A stretch of DNA of 64,000 bases from Eutypa lata (lineage: Eukaryota; Ascomycota; Sordariomycetes; Xylariales; Diatrypaceae). Position 1 is the stretch's first letter. Each line of letters starts with the position of its first letter. Below, piece by piece: positions 12,016 to 25,408 of the stretch. Below the pieces are notes generated by a model. The model did no database searches. It had not been told where the DNA came from and saw only the letters and a list, made by a program, of their open reading frames with translations. The translations under genes were made by a program, and so were the position numbers. The stretch is from NCBI GenBank assembly GCA_022661535.1, contig JAKULF010000011.1, forward strand, positions 1,116,001-1,180,000. The letters are read 5' to 3'.

Positions 12016-14604
12016 TAGCATTTCTTTTTGATTTATTAAACATTTTCTACTACTACATACATACATATATAAGTAGGTAGGTAGTATACGTAGGTATATA
12101 GTTAGACGTAGGTATTCCCTTCCCCCCTTGCGAGGTACAGAAACATTGGGAAGCGTTCCCAAACCTTCCAAGGCGGGTTCCTGGAGTCAGCACTACCTGG
12201 AAGGTACCTCGCGCAACTTCCAACGAGCACCGGCCAAGGTTCCGAAACAAGAACCAATTTGGGGCCCATCGCCTGGGCGGCGGCTCGGAGGGATTCGCTT
12301 TTAACAACCTTGCCGCTTGGCCGCCTGGGCGTGTCCCCCAGAAAGACGGATTGTTTAGTAGGGGTGTGTGGGTGGATCCCCATGGGTATAGGTGTGGGTT
12401 TTCCCTCAAGTGGTGAACTGCGGTCATACTAACCATGTACTCTATGTAACGCTAAGGTATCAGCAGCTATTACCATCGCCTGCTGCGTACATCGATTGTA
12501 CAATTAGGTGATATTAACCTGTATGTACGTACATATCCACAATTAGTATTTCTTGGCTTAAAGCGCCACACATCATACACGCATCTCGTTTCCCCCCACC
12601 CATGGACAGATGAGCCCTTCCATCTGGCCCCCCCTGGCCCCCTGCCCCCTACCCTCGTCCTGCCCAACCACCAACCCTTTTTTAAATCGTTAAATGCCAA
12701 GACCCTAGGGTGAAGAAAAAACGGATCCCATCTGAAATTGCGGAACGCTTATCTCACTATGTGATCGGGGGATTTCTTTATGGTATTGTTATTATTACTA
12801 ACCAGCTAGCACATACATGGCAAGGGTTGGTAGCACACACGCCCCAATTTATCAATAAAACTTCTTGAAGACACCGCTGACGTATAACTACGGGTACTTA
12901 TTAGAACAGCGCCTCACCTCGTAAGACTCGCCGAAATAAAATACCAAAAAGGGACCGAAGCAAAGCGGGCAATATTGGAGCTACCTACCAGCCTACATGC
13001 ATACAAATTTGGACTACTGTACCCGGACAACGAGTCAGCCCAAGATACTTATTAGTCGGGCTATTCCGCAGCATTCGACGTACTAAAACTTGATCTAATT
13101 CCGGTAGTTATTTCAATCTTACCAGATAACTACATGCATATATAGGCATGTACAGCTGGGCATGTAGCAGTGATACATAAAACGTGCAACGTTTATCTTC
13201 AGAGCAAACGCTGGATGGGTCAGGTAAGTCGGTGGTCGGCATGGAAGATTGGATCTAAAAAAAGTGATGCAGGAGGGACAAGTTGAAACTATGTTTCTTA
13301 TGTAAATGAAATCCCTCTTTTACTATTTTATGCATGGCACTCACCATGTATTTTATTTTGCCTTTCCATGCTCTATGACTTCATATATTCAGGTCGGGCA
13401 ATAAAAAGAGGTTCAGTGTCCTTTCGCTTTCCTACATTTTTTTGACTCCATCGTCACAGCACGGATTGTATGTACGTGTGGGATTATCGTGCGATGTCTG
13501 CATTGTGGTAGTGGACCTTTGTGTTGGCTGGCTGTACGTCCCAGTGTAGGGGCCGCGATTGCCGGGGTTTCGAAACCTGCTGCGTTTATTTGTAGATCTG
13601 AAGCGCAACTGGGACTGCGCAGGGATCAAGAGCCCAAACCATCGTAATACGTAGTAAGAGAACGGAGGGAACTACAGAAGGAGCATCAACGCATGTAGGT
13701 AAGTTGGTAAGGTTAGTAATTAGATATGCATGTGTGTGTTGCTTCGGTGTCAGTAACATCAAATGCGTGCAAACATTTGACAAAATGTATTATTAATGAT
13801 CAAGAACAGCATGATGCCATCTTCACTGGTGGCTAACTAGCTTTGTGATTTCGTGGACGAGGAAGCAGGTCGGTATTTATTTATCTACAGCAGCTTGAGT
13901 AGCGCTGCTACATATTCATCTCCGTATCCTTACAGGAGGGGGGATATGAAAATTGATAACCTACAAGCCAGTGCTTTATCTATCAGTTGCAATACCGGCA
14001 GGTGGGAGGACAAAAGCCGAGAGGCTAAAATAATCTCGTCATTCCCCCCCGAGGGATGGAACGTGACGAGTGTGGAAAACACCGAGGATATGGGTCCAAG
14101 ATGAGATTTGGATTGATTGCCAATTAAGTTAGCCTTTAGAGTAGGTATGTAGACAAGGTACTATGCCTTATAAAGAAATAAGAAGGTAACATGAGAGAAA
14201 AAAAGGGGAGCCAAAACAAAAAAGAAGAAAAAATCGGGTTGGTTCTAGAGTGCGCGTCATTCCCGTTGAGGTAGCGGGGAATAGTGCCGCTAATACCATT
14301 TGAGAAACACCCACGTGTCAGTCATAGGAGGCTGGGAAAAGGGTTCCGTGCATTATGAACCGATCCTGTCGTGAATATGATCGCCCGCTGCGAGTTTCAG
14401 CAATCGGTGATTGGTAAACGCAGCTTATTAGGCCTCAGATCTTTTATGAAAGTGTCAACCCGAACTTTTCCCTCCTATGTATACTAGGAATTATGCACCG
14501 CACCCGATTTAAAGATAATGTCTCCAGAAGTCCCTTAAAATGGTTCGCTAGGCCCGCAGTAGGCGACGTCATATCTTGGCCCTGTCACTTCTGCTGTGTG
14601 TGGA

Positions 14605-14626
14605 TGTGTGTGTGTGTGTGTGTGTG
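14605..14626. repeat. (TG)n microsatellite
   Basis: Eleven consecutive TG units, followed by a short GC/AC transition. Confidence 0.85.
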
Positions 14627-15736
14627 CGCACGTATGTATGCAATATATTTTGCCCCGACTTTGAACCTGGCCATTTAAGGCATTGCCGGGTTTCTCATCG
14701 TTCGAGTAACAAACCCGCGTTCGAATTCTCTTTGATGCAGTGCCGCAACCGCAGCTGGGACATACCCCGTCGAAGGACGACTCCAATTATATATATTCGT
14801 TAGTGGGATTTCACGATATGTGACAGGCCTCCTCCACTGAGGGATCTCATTAGATACCCTGATACCTCGATCCCATGGAAGCTAGGCGTGTGATTGGTAG
14901 ATATTCGGGATTCGACATTGTCATACAGGGAGAATTGTTAAACGAACGAGCGCTGGGCGGTTACGTTGCGGTTGTATTTGATCTTTTATTAGTCCGGATC
15001 CCCTAAGGTTACCTATATGCTTATACATACATTGTCGCTATGCAAGCTATGGTAGCAATGGAGTGCATGTACGAGAATACATTGAAGAGGAGACGGACGG
15101 GGAAATATGGCGGCTTCAAGAGAAAGGGAGGAAACCCGGTGTAACCTACCCCGTCGTATGCAGCGTGTGATTAATTGTTGTTATGTACGGGATATGTATG
15201 GGAGGCTTACCTTATTAACCCAACATGTACAATTATTGTGCCTAGACCAGACCCAGATTGAGTGCGCTCACTCATGCTTCATGTAACGGGGGGAGAGAAC
15301 TACATGCATACATACATATGTAATATGTATGTATGTATACTCCTGCTTGCTGCTGCACAGCATTGCTTGCATACTACGGTATGCGGGCGCTGATCGGCGG
15401 GTATAATTCGCCAAATTAGAACGAAAGGTCGATATTGTTGACGTGCCACACCATCCAGATACAGATCCAAGCCGCTTTGCGGTGTGGGTGGAGCTACATA
15501 CACACTACATATGCTGCCGACACCTACCCACCACTACCAGCAGCACCCCTGACCAAAAGTATTATTTAAAAAAATAAAATAAAAGAATGGCGTTGCTTTT
15601 GGGCTGGCGGCAGCGCAGCGCAGCGCATTCCGCCTGCCTGCATGGCGTGATGTGAGAGACCGCCGGTTGCAGCTTGTCCATTAGATTGGGTGCTTGTCAC
15701 AGGTAGGTTGGCGATAGATGATGATGGATGTGGTGG

Positions 15737-15754
15737 CACACACACACACACACA
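15737..15754. repeat. (CA)n microsatellite
   Basis: About nine CA units, followed by imperfect CATACA and CACACA runs to about 15775. Confidence 0.8.
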
Positions 15755-17855
15755 TACAACACATACACACACACAACTTGCTTACAATACACGAGCGTGC
15801 ACACACGAGCACACCTCCATAAAATGTTAGCCCGGTCCATGTGTCTCTGCAACCGCCTCCATCATCCATCATCACCGGTACAAAATTACATACGTGAGTG
15901 TGTGTCTGTATGTTCCAGGCCAGCCGCGGGGCCCGCCTCAGCTGGTGGTTATTAGCGGCGAGGGCGTCAGCGTGCTCCCCTCCCAAGCCTCCCTCCCCTA
16001 CCCAGCTACTAGCCTACCTACCCTAAAGTACCCCTCGTGCGGCAAAGCCCATTCAGGAGCAGGAGGCAAGCCACGGACGCTTCATAAGCTACTATACTAC
16101 TGCAGCCTTCCATCCCCATTGATCCATCCTGACAACCCACCCAACCCATACTTACCCTTCCTTTGATGAGCTGGCCGGATCTCCGCCGAGGGCGTTATTG
16201 CATGCTCGCGAATCAGTCCCCAGAGAGTTGCCGCATTGGAAAAAAAGCAGGGATGTCGGAGGGGGGGTGATATCGCCTCAGGGCCTTTTTGGCTTATCCC
16301 CGCAGTTACCGTAAACCCATGTTTGCTCGGCCAGACGATCTATCTTCTCCGACGATGCTACTCGCGCGCGGGGGTCCTGTAATGCTGGCAAGTCTATATA
16401 CGTACCTACTTGGTATGACCGCACCGAAAGGGAAAAAAAGGAAGAAAAAAATTGAATCCGTGTGTAGTAACATTTTGCTCATGCATGTAGGTAACTAGGT
16501 GTGGTCCGCGGCGGCGGTGAAAACCCAAGGAGAATGGAGGATCAAAAGCAAACGACCGAAAATCCGTTTTAGGCAGGCCGTTAGGGCCGCTCGCTGCCTT
16601 ACGTAGATACATAACTACATCTGTACAAGGTGCAAGCAAGGTGTGGGATGCCAACCTTGAACGGCTGGACGATCTTGAGCAGCAGGTAATGCGGCAAAAC
16701 CTGGAAGCGACCGGACGAGGGGCAAGGGCACGCATCTGGGCACGAGGATAGACGTGCATGTAGGTACATAGGTAGGTATATGTAGGCAGGTTTGTATGTA
16801 ATGTACGGAAATCGAATCGTTTAAAGGGGCCCGGGGGAACATGTCGCTCCCGGAAAGTGAATGTGACATCTCACGCGGGATGCACAAGCGGCGTGTCAGT
16901 CAGTCATACTGCAGATCAACTAGCAACCGCCTACAGTAACGTACGCATAGAATGATAACCGGCATCAAACATCGTGCAAATATCTATGTATGTAGGTACA
17001 TCATAACCCAGACAAATCTCCTTCGGGCATATTATCGGTCTAGTTATTGTACATATAGCACACATTCTTCTGTTTCCACAACGCCGGGGGCGTGGGAATC
17101 GACTCGGTGGTACTCCACTCAGGCTGTATACTTTGTACGCGGGTGCGCAGCCGATCTGGGGTGATACGCAGACGCTGTGGAACACTATGATTAGGCATGA
17201 TGAGACAATCTGTATTCGTGTTTGAGGTTTCCTTAAGGAGACCTGTCACTCCCGTCTGGTTGTCTGACAAGTGTCACCGCCGCGCACAGCGTCTGCCCGA
17301 GCAAAGCCACAGCACAGTCAGGCAGAGAGAGGTGGCGTCACATCAGCTATACTATATACATAATGTAGGTAATATATGTCATACAAAGCCTCACGAGATT
17401 GTTCAAGCCACATGGTTACTTAAGTACTCTTTACTAAATCGGTACAAATACGCATTGGAAGGACAAGCAAGGGAACCCAAAATTTTGAATAGAGTTACAA
17501 CTTTCCATCGGATTCATCTTCAACTCCAAAAAATACTAAAAAAATCACTTGGTTGGTAAACCAAGACGCCGTCGCTTAATGCCCACTCAAGTCTAACCAC
17601 CACTCTCGTGCTCATGCATCTTATCTCTTGGAGGATATTTTTGCCTCATTAACCACCACCGGAGAAACCGTATAATATCCACATTATATAAAGACCCCCA
17701 AGACCCGACCAGACCAGACCGTAACCATCAAAACTCCACTCCAGGGACATAAGATGCGAGCCTCTTTTAAAGTACATGAACAAACCCGACTCCGAGGACG
17801 GGATAGGTCGGGGCGATAGGTAAGACCCTCCAGAGAAACGGAGAGAATATGCCCA

Positions 17856-19046
17856 TTAAGGTTCGCCCTTGTCGTCACTAGAATCATGGTCTGGATTATA
17901 GCTTGTTTCTCCTAATAAAGTGTTTGGTTGTGAAGTCACGGCCGTCTGGGTGCTCGGCTGTGCTTGCGCGTGTACGGCCGGGCTACTTGATTGACCCGGT
18001 GCTTGAGACGAGCTTCGCGGTCCTGCCGTGGCAGCATGTAATCGTTGGTCGAGGGCTTTCAAGGCCAATGCTCGCCGTCTCTCAGCCTCGGCTCGGACCC
18101 CTCCAGGGGCATTTCGTGGCAGGAAGTGGTTGCCGCCCGAAGCGACCGAGACGTCGGCGGGCGAGAAAGGTGTGCATATCCGTACCGCAACCAGGACATT
18201 GAAGATTTGTTCAGACAAGGCGGCGACGACGGGCTTCACCGGGCCGGGGAAGAACTCGGCGAAGGCAAAGGTCTCGCTGGCATCCCCACGCATCGATGTT
18301 GGTTGCGTGGAATCCAGATCGGGGAATATGGTCTTGTAGAATCGCAAGTATGTCCAGCTAGTAAGGAAGCCGGAAAGGGCTAGCAAGAGAGACGCGCTGG
18401 TCAATAGCGGGGTTATGGCGAGTATGGTGACAATTCCGATATATAGGAGCGGAAAGCGCGGGACGCGGAAAGACAAGACACCCCTAAATAAAGTGACAGT
18501 GTGCGCGGGTACAAGTTGACTGAAGGCGACGAGGAATGATATCTGCAACGGAATAGTTCCCGCTATCGTTGTTAAACTAAATAAAAGTAGCAATTGCTGT
18601 CAGTATTCCTGCTACAATGTAGGCCCAAAGGTCCGAAGGTCCGAAAGGGTTAAGGAACTAGGAACTTACGTCCACCTCTCGTTTCGGGTCACTGAGAAGA
18701 ACAAGATCAAGGCCAAGAAGGTCAGGATATTCGGGATCAGGGAGACAACCAGGAGGAACTTGGCGAATTCCCTAGAAGACCAGGCTCTCTCAAGATATCT
18801 TCCTCCATGGTAAAGAGCGACGGCAGCAATAGACAAGGTGAATATATTATTCTCCACCAGCGTCGTTGTAACAAAAGTCCAAGGGTAAAAGAGCGATAGT
18901 TGCGGGACGAGAGTTAACCATTCGACGACGATCTCGGAGTGTGCTGACCATTGGCGATAGCGCACCGCAGCACTTAAGACGGATTGCAAGACCAAGGCAC
19001 CAAGCAGAATGCGAGTGACGGGCGGTATATTCCAGCGGGGAGGCAT
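17856..19046 (-). CDS. TMEM115-type integral membrane protein (DUF1751)
   Basis: Two exons, 18670-19046 and 17856-18576, with a 93-bp intron (GTAAGT..TTTAG), encode 365 residues. The protein begins MPPRWNIPPVTRILLGALVL and has five to seven hydrophobic segments through about residue 215. A long hydrophilic Ala/Ser/Gln-rich cytosolic-type tail then ends DSSDDKGEP. The arrangement PWTFVTTTLVENNIFTL, then ALYHGGRYLERAWSSREF, matches the rhomboid-like DUF1751/TMEM115 family, whose animal member sits in the Golgi and affects retrograde traffic. I see no rhomboid Ser-His dyad context (GxSG), in line with a non-protease pseudo-rhomboid. The start was chosen at the ATG opening the conserved N terminus. 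In-frame ATGs further upstream would add a polar, unlikely extension. Confidence 0.85.
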
Positions 19047-21896
19047 TGTAGCGGTCACTATAGTGATATTCGTTCGTTCGGATGGACGGTCGGTTGGTTG
19101 GTATGCCTCTATGTCTGTCTGTCTGTCGTTGGGTGGGATTGTCCTTGGAGCTTCTTCCTCCCTTCGTTCGGTGATTCCAGGCAAAAGCGCGTCAACCTGT
19201 TCAGATTGGAGTTTTCGGCCGGAGCACCACCAAGCGACAACCTGATGACAAGTTGGGCCTTGGCGAAAACGAGTTGCTAACACGATGTGGTCCAAGCTCC
19301 TGAAAGAAAAGGCTACCTCCTACATAGCAGGGCTAATCGATTGTGGGGAATGCCTAACTCCGGATCTTCAATAATAGCAGTTTAGCTGGTTACATAAGGT
19401 GTTTCTACCTACCCTGCCAAGAACAAACCTACATATTCAGAGTCACATGATGCATAGCTTTAAAATTGGAATGTGGAATGTGTTTCAGAATTAACAACTC
19501 ATACATACGTACTTTGTAAGTGGTATCTGCATTTTAATTTAGATGCTATCAATACAGAGAAATGGATGTAGTTAAATGTTTTAATATATGCTTGTCGACT
19601 AGTTAGAGGAGTTTTGACAACTATCTACATATGTTGACATCACTGAGGTCTCAAAATTCTGAAAACCCTGACTCGAGCCTTTTCCTCGTCAGATGCCAAG
19701 ATTTGAGGAGGGAGAGTGGTGTAGATAGCTGGATAGCCTAATACCAGTAGTCACTATGCGAAGACAAGCACCAGTACCATTACTCCTATCAAATCCAAAT
19801 CCAAATAAACCTCAACAATAGCTCTCTGAGCCCTAAAGTGTGTGTAGAAATCTGACGAATATAATTTCTCCTATGTCGTAGTGTCATGATTAGTTTCTGC
19901 ATCTCCACATATCACTAGCTAACGGGATTATGTAAATGGAGGCCGGTCATGTCCGACATCCTTTCGTCCCATTTAGCAGCATAGAAGCATATTCTCCTTC
20001 TAGATGATCATCCCCAGTTTTTGGTAGAGTCAGTTAATTATTAGACAAAATTGAAAATAAAGCAGCCTTATATAGATAACTGGATTATACGCAGGTAGAG
20101 AGTAGATATATAAATTACCAAGCGAGGAATAGTAGACAGAAAACATCATCGATTGTCCAGATAAACCGACGGGCCCTCCGGATGCCTACCGTACCTACAT
20201 TAAAGTACCAAATTATGTGTGTGTGTGTGTGTGCACCAACGTTGCTTTCGTTTGTTACGCAATATTTAGACAAAGAACCAACAAACCCTATAGGCTTATC
20301 GACTTTGGTAACCCCCGGCTGCTGACTGACTGGCTGATGACTGACAGAATAGCGTTGTTGTCGCCCCAAGAACAGACTGGTCAAAGCCAAGCCAAGGAAC
20401 GTACGTAGGATTACATATATATACCTATTAATGTACCTAATGCCGCGTAGATCAATACTAAGTACTGTGCCTAAGATTATGACCACATAACTATCAAGAT
20501 GTTCCCAACGGTGAGGATCAGTAGAAACCAGCAAGATGACTTACCTTAATAATCTCAATAATATCTTTAATAATATTTCGTTAAATGATAAACGCGATGC
20601 CTTTTTCTTCAATATTCAAGATATTTCATAGTTTTGTACATATATTTTACACCCTTGCGGAACCCCTGGTGCTCCCTCTCCATCTGATCTCCTCGGTAAT
20701 GGTGGGCCTGTGGGTTGAAAGTTGAAACCCGTCACACTGTAACTACATACGTACCTCACCTACGCCGAACCTGCACTGCTGTTTCAATGTCCCATTCGAT
20801 CACCTTCAATGATTGAACCCTTGCAGCCACCTGATGTATGTACAATACCTAGTACATGCGTATACAGGTGGGTCCCCGTTGTCGAAACTGGCGCTTGGCC
20901 AGTCTTCATTGGAGGTAATAGAACAGTTGAACGGCGGGCCTTCACTCAAAGCATGCAAGCATCAAAATGTACGTGCTAACTACACTATTCTTCCCCTTCC
21001 ATTTTGGTGGTAGATGTACGAGAAGCAGATAGTCCTATCAATTAATGTACGTATATAGGTAGGATCGTGACTAGACGGACCAGTCAGGAGACTACAAAGA
21101 CGCACACAATACCGCCTCTCCGTCCTCAGTATACCTACATAATCTAACCTAATGTCACTAGGTAATAGTGGAAATAGTTCAAAAATACCCACTTAGAATT
21201 GAAGCGGATACCTTTAGCAAAAACTCTGTCTTTTTGTTGCTCCTGGCCCGTTGCTTACCCTGTGACAAGATCTCCAGATCTTCCAACGGAATCAACCAAT
21301 GGTCTTGGGTAGGTATATAAGTAGAAAGATAACAATGCGTGAAGATACACAGATCGATACATACCTAGGTAGATAGAGAGCTCTGTATACTCAATACCTA
21401 CAGTAGGTACCTACGTGCTGGGTATGTGTGGTGGGTGGTATGGTAACAGCAAACTCTGGGGCTGTCACTTTTCTGGCTTTCGATTTGATGGAACGGAGTC
21501 GAGAAGCTTTTATGCCGCCGCCGTCCGGTTCTTATTAATACCTACCAGTCTACCTCTATGAGCGGAGGCTTGCAGGGGTCTTCAAGGCACACCAAAAATC
21601 GTCAAATTGAGAGCCAATGCACTTGTATGTATATTTGTACACTACTGTTATAGACCTCGCGCTAACCTCATTTGGTTCTTAGAAACTTGATGGGTCCCGG
21701 CCTTAATCGCAGCCCTTCAAGGCTCAGCAGGTCTTCTCCATCTTCATTTTCGTGTACGTATTTCCTTTCTGCTTCAACATCTCAAAACCAGGACCTACAA
21801 CATCGATAAGGACTCTTTACGACGGCCGGAGGCTGTGGTTCCAATCATTAGACGACCTGCAACCTCTGGTTCCTCTTTGAAGGCGGAATTCCGACC
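19047..21896. other. Divergent intergenic region between the TMEM115-like gene and SIF2
   Basis: Holds both promoters. A TG microsatellite lies near 20216-20232 and TAGGTA/TACCTA runs near 21300-21410. A 39-codon upstream ORF (21690-21809) lies in what may be the SIF2 leader. ORF 20115-20534 (minus) looks noncoding. No gene is supported. Confidence 0.55.
21690..21809 (+). other. Candidate 39-codon uORF ahead of SIF2
   Basis: ATG 21690 to TAA 21807-21809 encodes a Ser-rich peptide ending about 88 bp before the SIF2 ATG. It would matter only if transcription starts upstream. A possible acceptor (TTCTTAG) just before it leaves open a 5' UTR intron. Confidence 0.3.
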
Positions 21897-24619
21897 ATGA
21901 AGGAGTATTTAGACTCTAACAGAGTCAATTTCTTGATTTGGAGGTACGTTTCCCGTTATTCGAGATTTCTCACGCACATCCCAAACCGGGCCCCCCCTTC
22001 GTCAGCATTCACTGCCGGGTGCACGCAACGCTTGTTGTCCTCGCCCTCTTGGCTCTGTTATTAACAAATAATCACAGGTATTTAATAGAAGGAAGTACGT
22101 TGTTATATTCTATTGCACATACGCCTACAGCTTTTTTCGATGTGTGCCTGGTAACAACATGCTGTGGATTGCCGCGTTGAAGCTAACCTGGGTCTTGCAG
22201 ATTATCGAGAGACGGCCCTCAAATTTCAGAAAGAGTGGCGTGTCGAACAACCTCATCGGCAGCTTGACTTTGCGCGACATGTTCATAGTCATGCACTAGT
22301 CAATGTCATTAATAAAGGGTTGTTATACAACTCATTAGAGAGAGAGTTTGCACAGTCGCAGCAGCAGGTAGGTTTCTCTAAATAAGTTTTGTGGTGTTTC
22401 TAAATCCATGTGCATTGCGTTGCGTCGTGTTGTGTCAAGCGAAACAAGGAACCAACCGATTTTTGCTTTTTGCTTTTTGCTTTTTGGCGATGGGGTCGAG
22501 AATGGATACCAAATTTCACTGATGGCGGGATCCATTGAAATGGGCACTGATGGGAATTCTGTGCAGGTACCTCAAGATGCATCAGCCGCGGCCAGTGCCG
22601 AGGCGCAGCTAGGGATCTTTGGTCCGATTTTATCGCATCCACCACCACAGCAGCAGCAACAACAAGAACAAGAACAAGAGCAGCAGCAGCAGCAGCAGCA
22701 TCATCATCATCATCATCATCAACAACAGCAGCAGCAGCAGCAGCAGGAGCAGCAGTATCAGCATCAGCAACAAAATGCAAACATCGAAGATGAATCCATC
22801 AAAGCCCAAGCAGCAACACCGGTAGCACCAGTATCAGCACCAGCATCAGCAGCAACTACGGAGGAGTCGGGTGCGGCTACGGCTGCAACCTCTGAAGGCG
22901 ATCTCGAAAATACCCGAAAGCGTCAAATTGACAGGCAACAACAGCCGCCGCTTCTCAATGGTTCCCCAGCCAAGCGGCAACGCTTGAGTAATGGGTACGA
23001 AAATGGGGTCGATGCAGCCACAACAACAACACCCATGGAAATTGACCACCAAGGCGACAACAATAATAACAGTAATAATGAAAATAATACTAACCATGCT
23101 TATCCGTCCCCACTAGAAGTCGACCACGCGCCTGTCCTGCTTTCTCGAACTGACGGTCCGGAACAGGGCACTCAAGTGGAAAAGGTTGAAGAGTTAGCCA
23201 CTGAAACTACGTTTGTTCCCCTGGGCTCTCCAGATGACAATGCATCAGCCTCTTCACCACTGGTCGCAACATCGAGAATCAATGGTGAAAATCCACCCGT
23301 CCTCTTGCATTGTCAGTGGAACCCCCGGGATCCCACCATCTTGGCGGCTGCTGGTACCGATGCGCTAGCCCGAATCTGGACCGTCTCGCGTGGGGCATCT
23401 ACCGACTCCGATTCTAGTCACGTGAACGGTATTGGTATCGCTCCCCAATTCCATAGTTTGATCGATGATGATGTACCTCCTAAGGCCACCGTCACTGCGA
23501 TGGCTTGGAATTGGGACGGTACAGCCATTGCAGTGGCTACAGACTCAGAGTTCAAAGGTCGGCTTGGGCTTTGGAGTGCTAGCGGAGCTCATCTTCACAA
23601 CTTTGAAGTCCCTGAGCCACCTGTAATCAAAATTCGCTGGAATCCAAATAATGCCGCCATTCTCGGTATCGCTCCTAATAACGGAGGAAGTCTAATCACA
23701 GTTTTCCATGCTGCGACGTCGAACACTATGTCCTATGACCTTCCTCATCACGACTTAGACTCCGACCCGCTAGATGCCGCCTGGACTAGCGAAACCGACT
23801 TTTTACTAGGTGGCGGCGAGTTGTTGCTTGCTTTGCGTTGTACTGAGACGAAGATAATGGAGATTCAGAAGTTCGAGACGCGCAAAGGAGATAGTTTGAC
23901 ACAAATCCACTTCGACTGGAGGTCTTCATTGGCGGCCACTTGTGGAACCAAGGGATTCGTAGACGTAAGATAACCCCTTTCATTCTCGATCATCGCAGAG
24001 TCTCTAACAGGATGGGTATGGGTAGATTTGGAACGCCAATGGTAAGCGACGTGAGATAGAAGCTCACGTAGATGCTGTCACGGCTTTAGCATGGCAACCT
24101 TTACCATCTGCACCTTCGGCCGAAGAGCGACTATTAGCTTCTGGAGGCGAAGATGGAGCCATATTCATCTGGAACGCTTTTGCACTAGAGGGTAAGCCAA
24201 AGTGCTCTATGACTATGGGTCCCCCCATTGTAGCGCTTGCTTTCACTCCAGATGGCGCGTTCATTGCCGGTGCGACTCACGAGAGAATTTTGATTTGGAA
24301 GGTTGGCGAGCATAGTATTCCTCGAGCAAGTTGGAGCCGAGCGCCTCATCCAGGCTGGTTTAGCCCTCGGACGAGTCCTGAATCTGACGAGGAAGATGAA
24401 CATTGCCTGGGTTGGGATTCGACCGGGCACAAGCTCGCTTATGGTGTGAATAGCCGAGTAAGAACCCCTGTTTTTTCCTCCCCCAAATAGACACCACGTA
24501 CGTTAGGAAGGACTTCGCTAATTTACTCAGCTTGCTGTCATTAATTTCCGGTGATTAAACTCACTTGTTTCATTTGTTCGAAAAATTAGGATATTGTTGT
24601 TTTGGATCCAAAATTCTAG
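21897..24619 (+). CDS. SIF2: LisH-WD40 corepressor subunit, Sif2/TBL1 type
   Basis: Component of the Set3C (yeast) or NCoR/SMRT (animal) histone-deacetylase corepressor type. Six exons: 21897-21943, 22078-22094 (17 bp), 22201-22367, 22567-23964, 24026-24457 and 24590-24619, total 696 residues. Exons 1-3 join to give a textbook LisH/TBL1 N terminus: MKEYLDSNRVNFLIWRYLIE, then NYRETALKFQKEW, then HALVNVINKGLLYNSLE. Exon 4 opens AQLGIFGP and then runs through Gln/His-rich low complexity (coded about 22647-22770) and an Asn-rich acidic linker. WD40 blades follow (LHCQWNPRDPTILAAAGTDA, VTAMAWNWDGTAIAVATDSE, LLASGGEDGAIFIWN, VALAFTPDGAFIAGATHE). The last exon adds only DIVVLDPKF and stop, the expected end of the family. 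The exon 4 acceptor (GTGCAG/GTACCT) is the least certain boundary. The gene lies convergent with the GH51 gene. Confidence 0.9.
22647..22770 (+). repeat. Coding Gln/His low-complexity tract in SIF2
   Basis: CAG/CAA runs with an internal (CAT)7-like block encode about 40 residues that are almost all Gln, Glu and His. Pure CAG stretches make length polymorphism likely. Confidence 0.85.
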
Positions 24620-25408
24620 AAGGCAATTAACCGCACAATGCAATCACCGAGATTTTATCGTCTTACCAATTCGAATACGGCACACTTCTTACGTCGTTAT
24701 CTATGGGCTTACGGAGATTCAACATAAACAATCTGTTGTGTGGTCTATGGGGCCACCAGCTGCGGCGGTGTCGTGGTCTTCACTGTCTGAGCTTCGGTCA
24801 TGTTGAATATCATGTCACATGTTGGTACGACGCATGCAGGGTGCGATCTGTAAGCGAGCATCCTACACGAAGAGCTAATTATGCATGACAACTTTTATCT
24901 TATTTCAACACCAAATCCGACGGCTCACTCGGTGTCGGGCGATTAAACTTGATATCAGTGTCTAGACTAGAAGACTTCTCTACGTCGTTTTCTCGCAGCA
25001 TCGCCTCTCAATACCCACAACGGAAAGTTACTAGATTACAGCTATGTCATAGCGATATGCTGGGAGCTCAGTCTCTTCACTGTTCAACTATCGTGACGAA
25101 GTTTATGTAATGGCTACGGAGTATAGGTTATCGGCAGGCAATGTCTTGGTTAGTGGACTGGACGTGCGGAATTTGTACCACCAAATGACAGGGGGCGGAC
25201 TATGGAGAGAGCATTGATAGGTATACATAGTAGGCGTTGGAGTTGTATAAATACTGGCTTTCGTACGACAATCAAAAAATAATTCACCAACCCTATTCGT
25301 TCAAGATATTTTGTTTTGCCCTTCCATTTATGTGCACGCGCAGGCAGGCAGATGTTTCTTCTCTTTTCTTTTCATTCTTATCTTGCTATAATCATCATCA
25401 TCATCTAT
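24620..25408. other. Convergent intergenic region (SIF2 and GH51 3' ends)
   Basis: Holds the 3' UTRs of both genes. Nothing else is recognisable. Confidence 0.6.

Larger units (their letters stand above)
9966..17855. other. Gene-poor 7.9-kb intergenic region
   Basis: The CYC8 promoter lies at its left and the 3' flank of the TMEM115-like gene at its right. I found no open frame with splice support or family resemblance. The region contains microsatellites (ATGG near 12000, TG near 14605, CA near 15737), many TAGGTA/TACCTA and TACATA runs, and a G-rich stretch near 16260. Short ORFs (the longest about 127 codons, 12053-12436 minus) have composition typical of noncoding DNA. Long noncoding transcripts or a long CYC8 leader cannot be excluded. 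Confidence 0.5.

Noticed and set aside
12053..12436. 127-codon minus-strand ORF in the large gap
   Set aside because: No recognisable motif; includes TAGGTA repeat-coded Tyr/Thr residues.
14646..14740. TTCGAATTC and a CGGGTTT..AAACCCG hairpin suggesting a tRNA
   Set aside because: No acceptor stem, box A or cloverleaf could be formed.
20115..20534. 139-codon minus-strand ORF
   Set aside because: Runs through a TG microsatellite (His-Thr repeat) and shows no domain or splice context.
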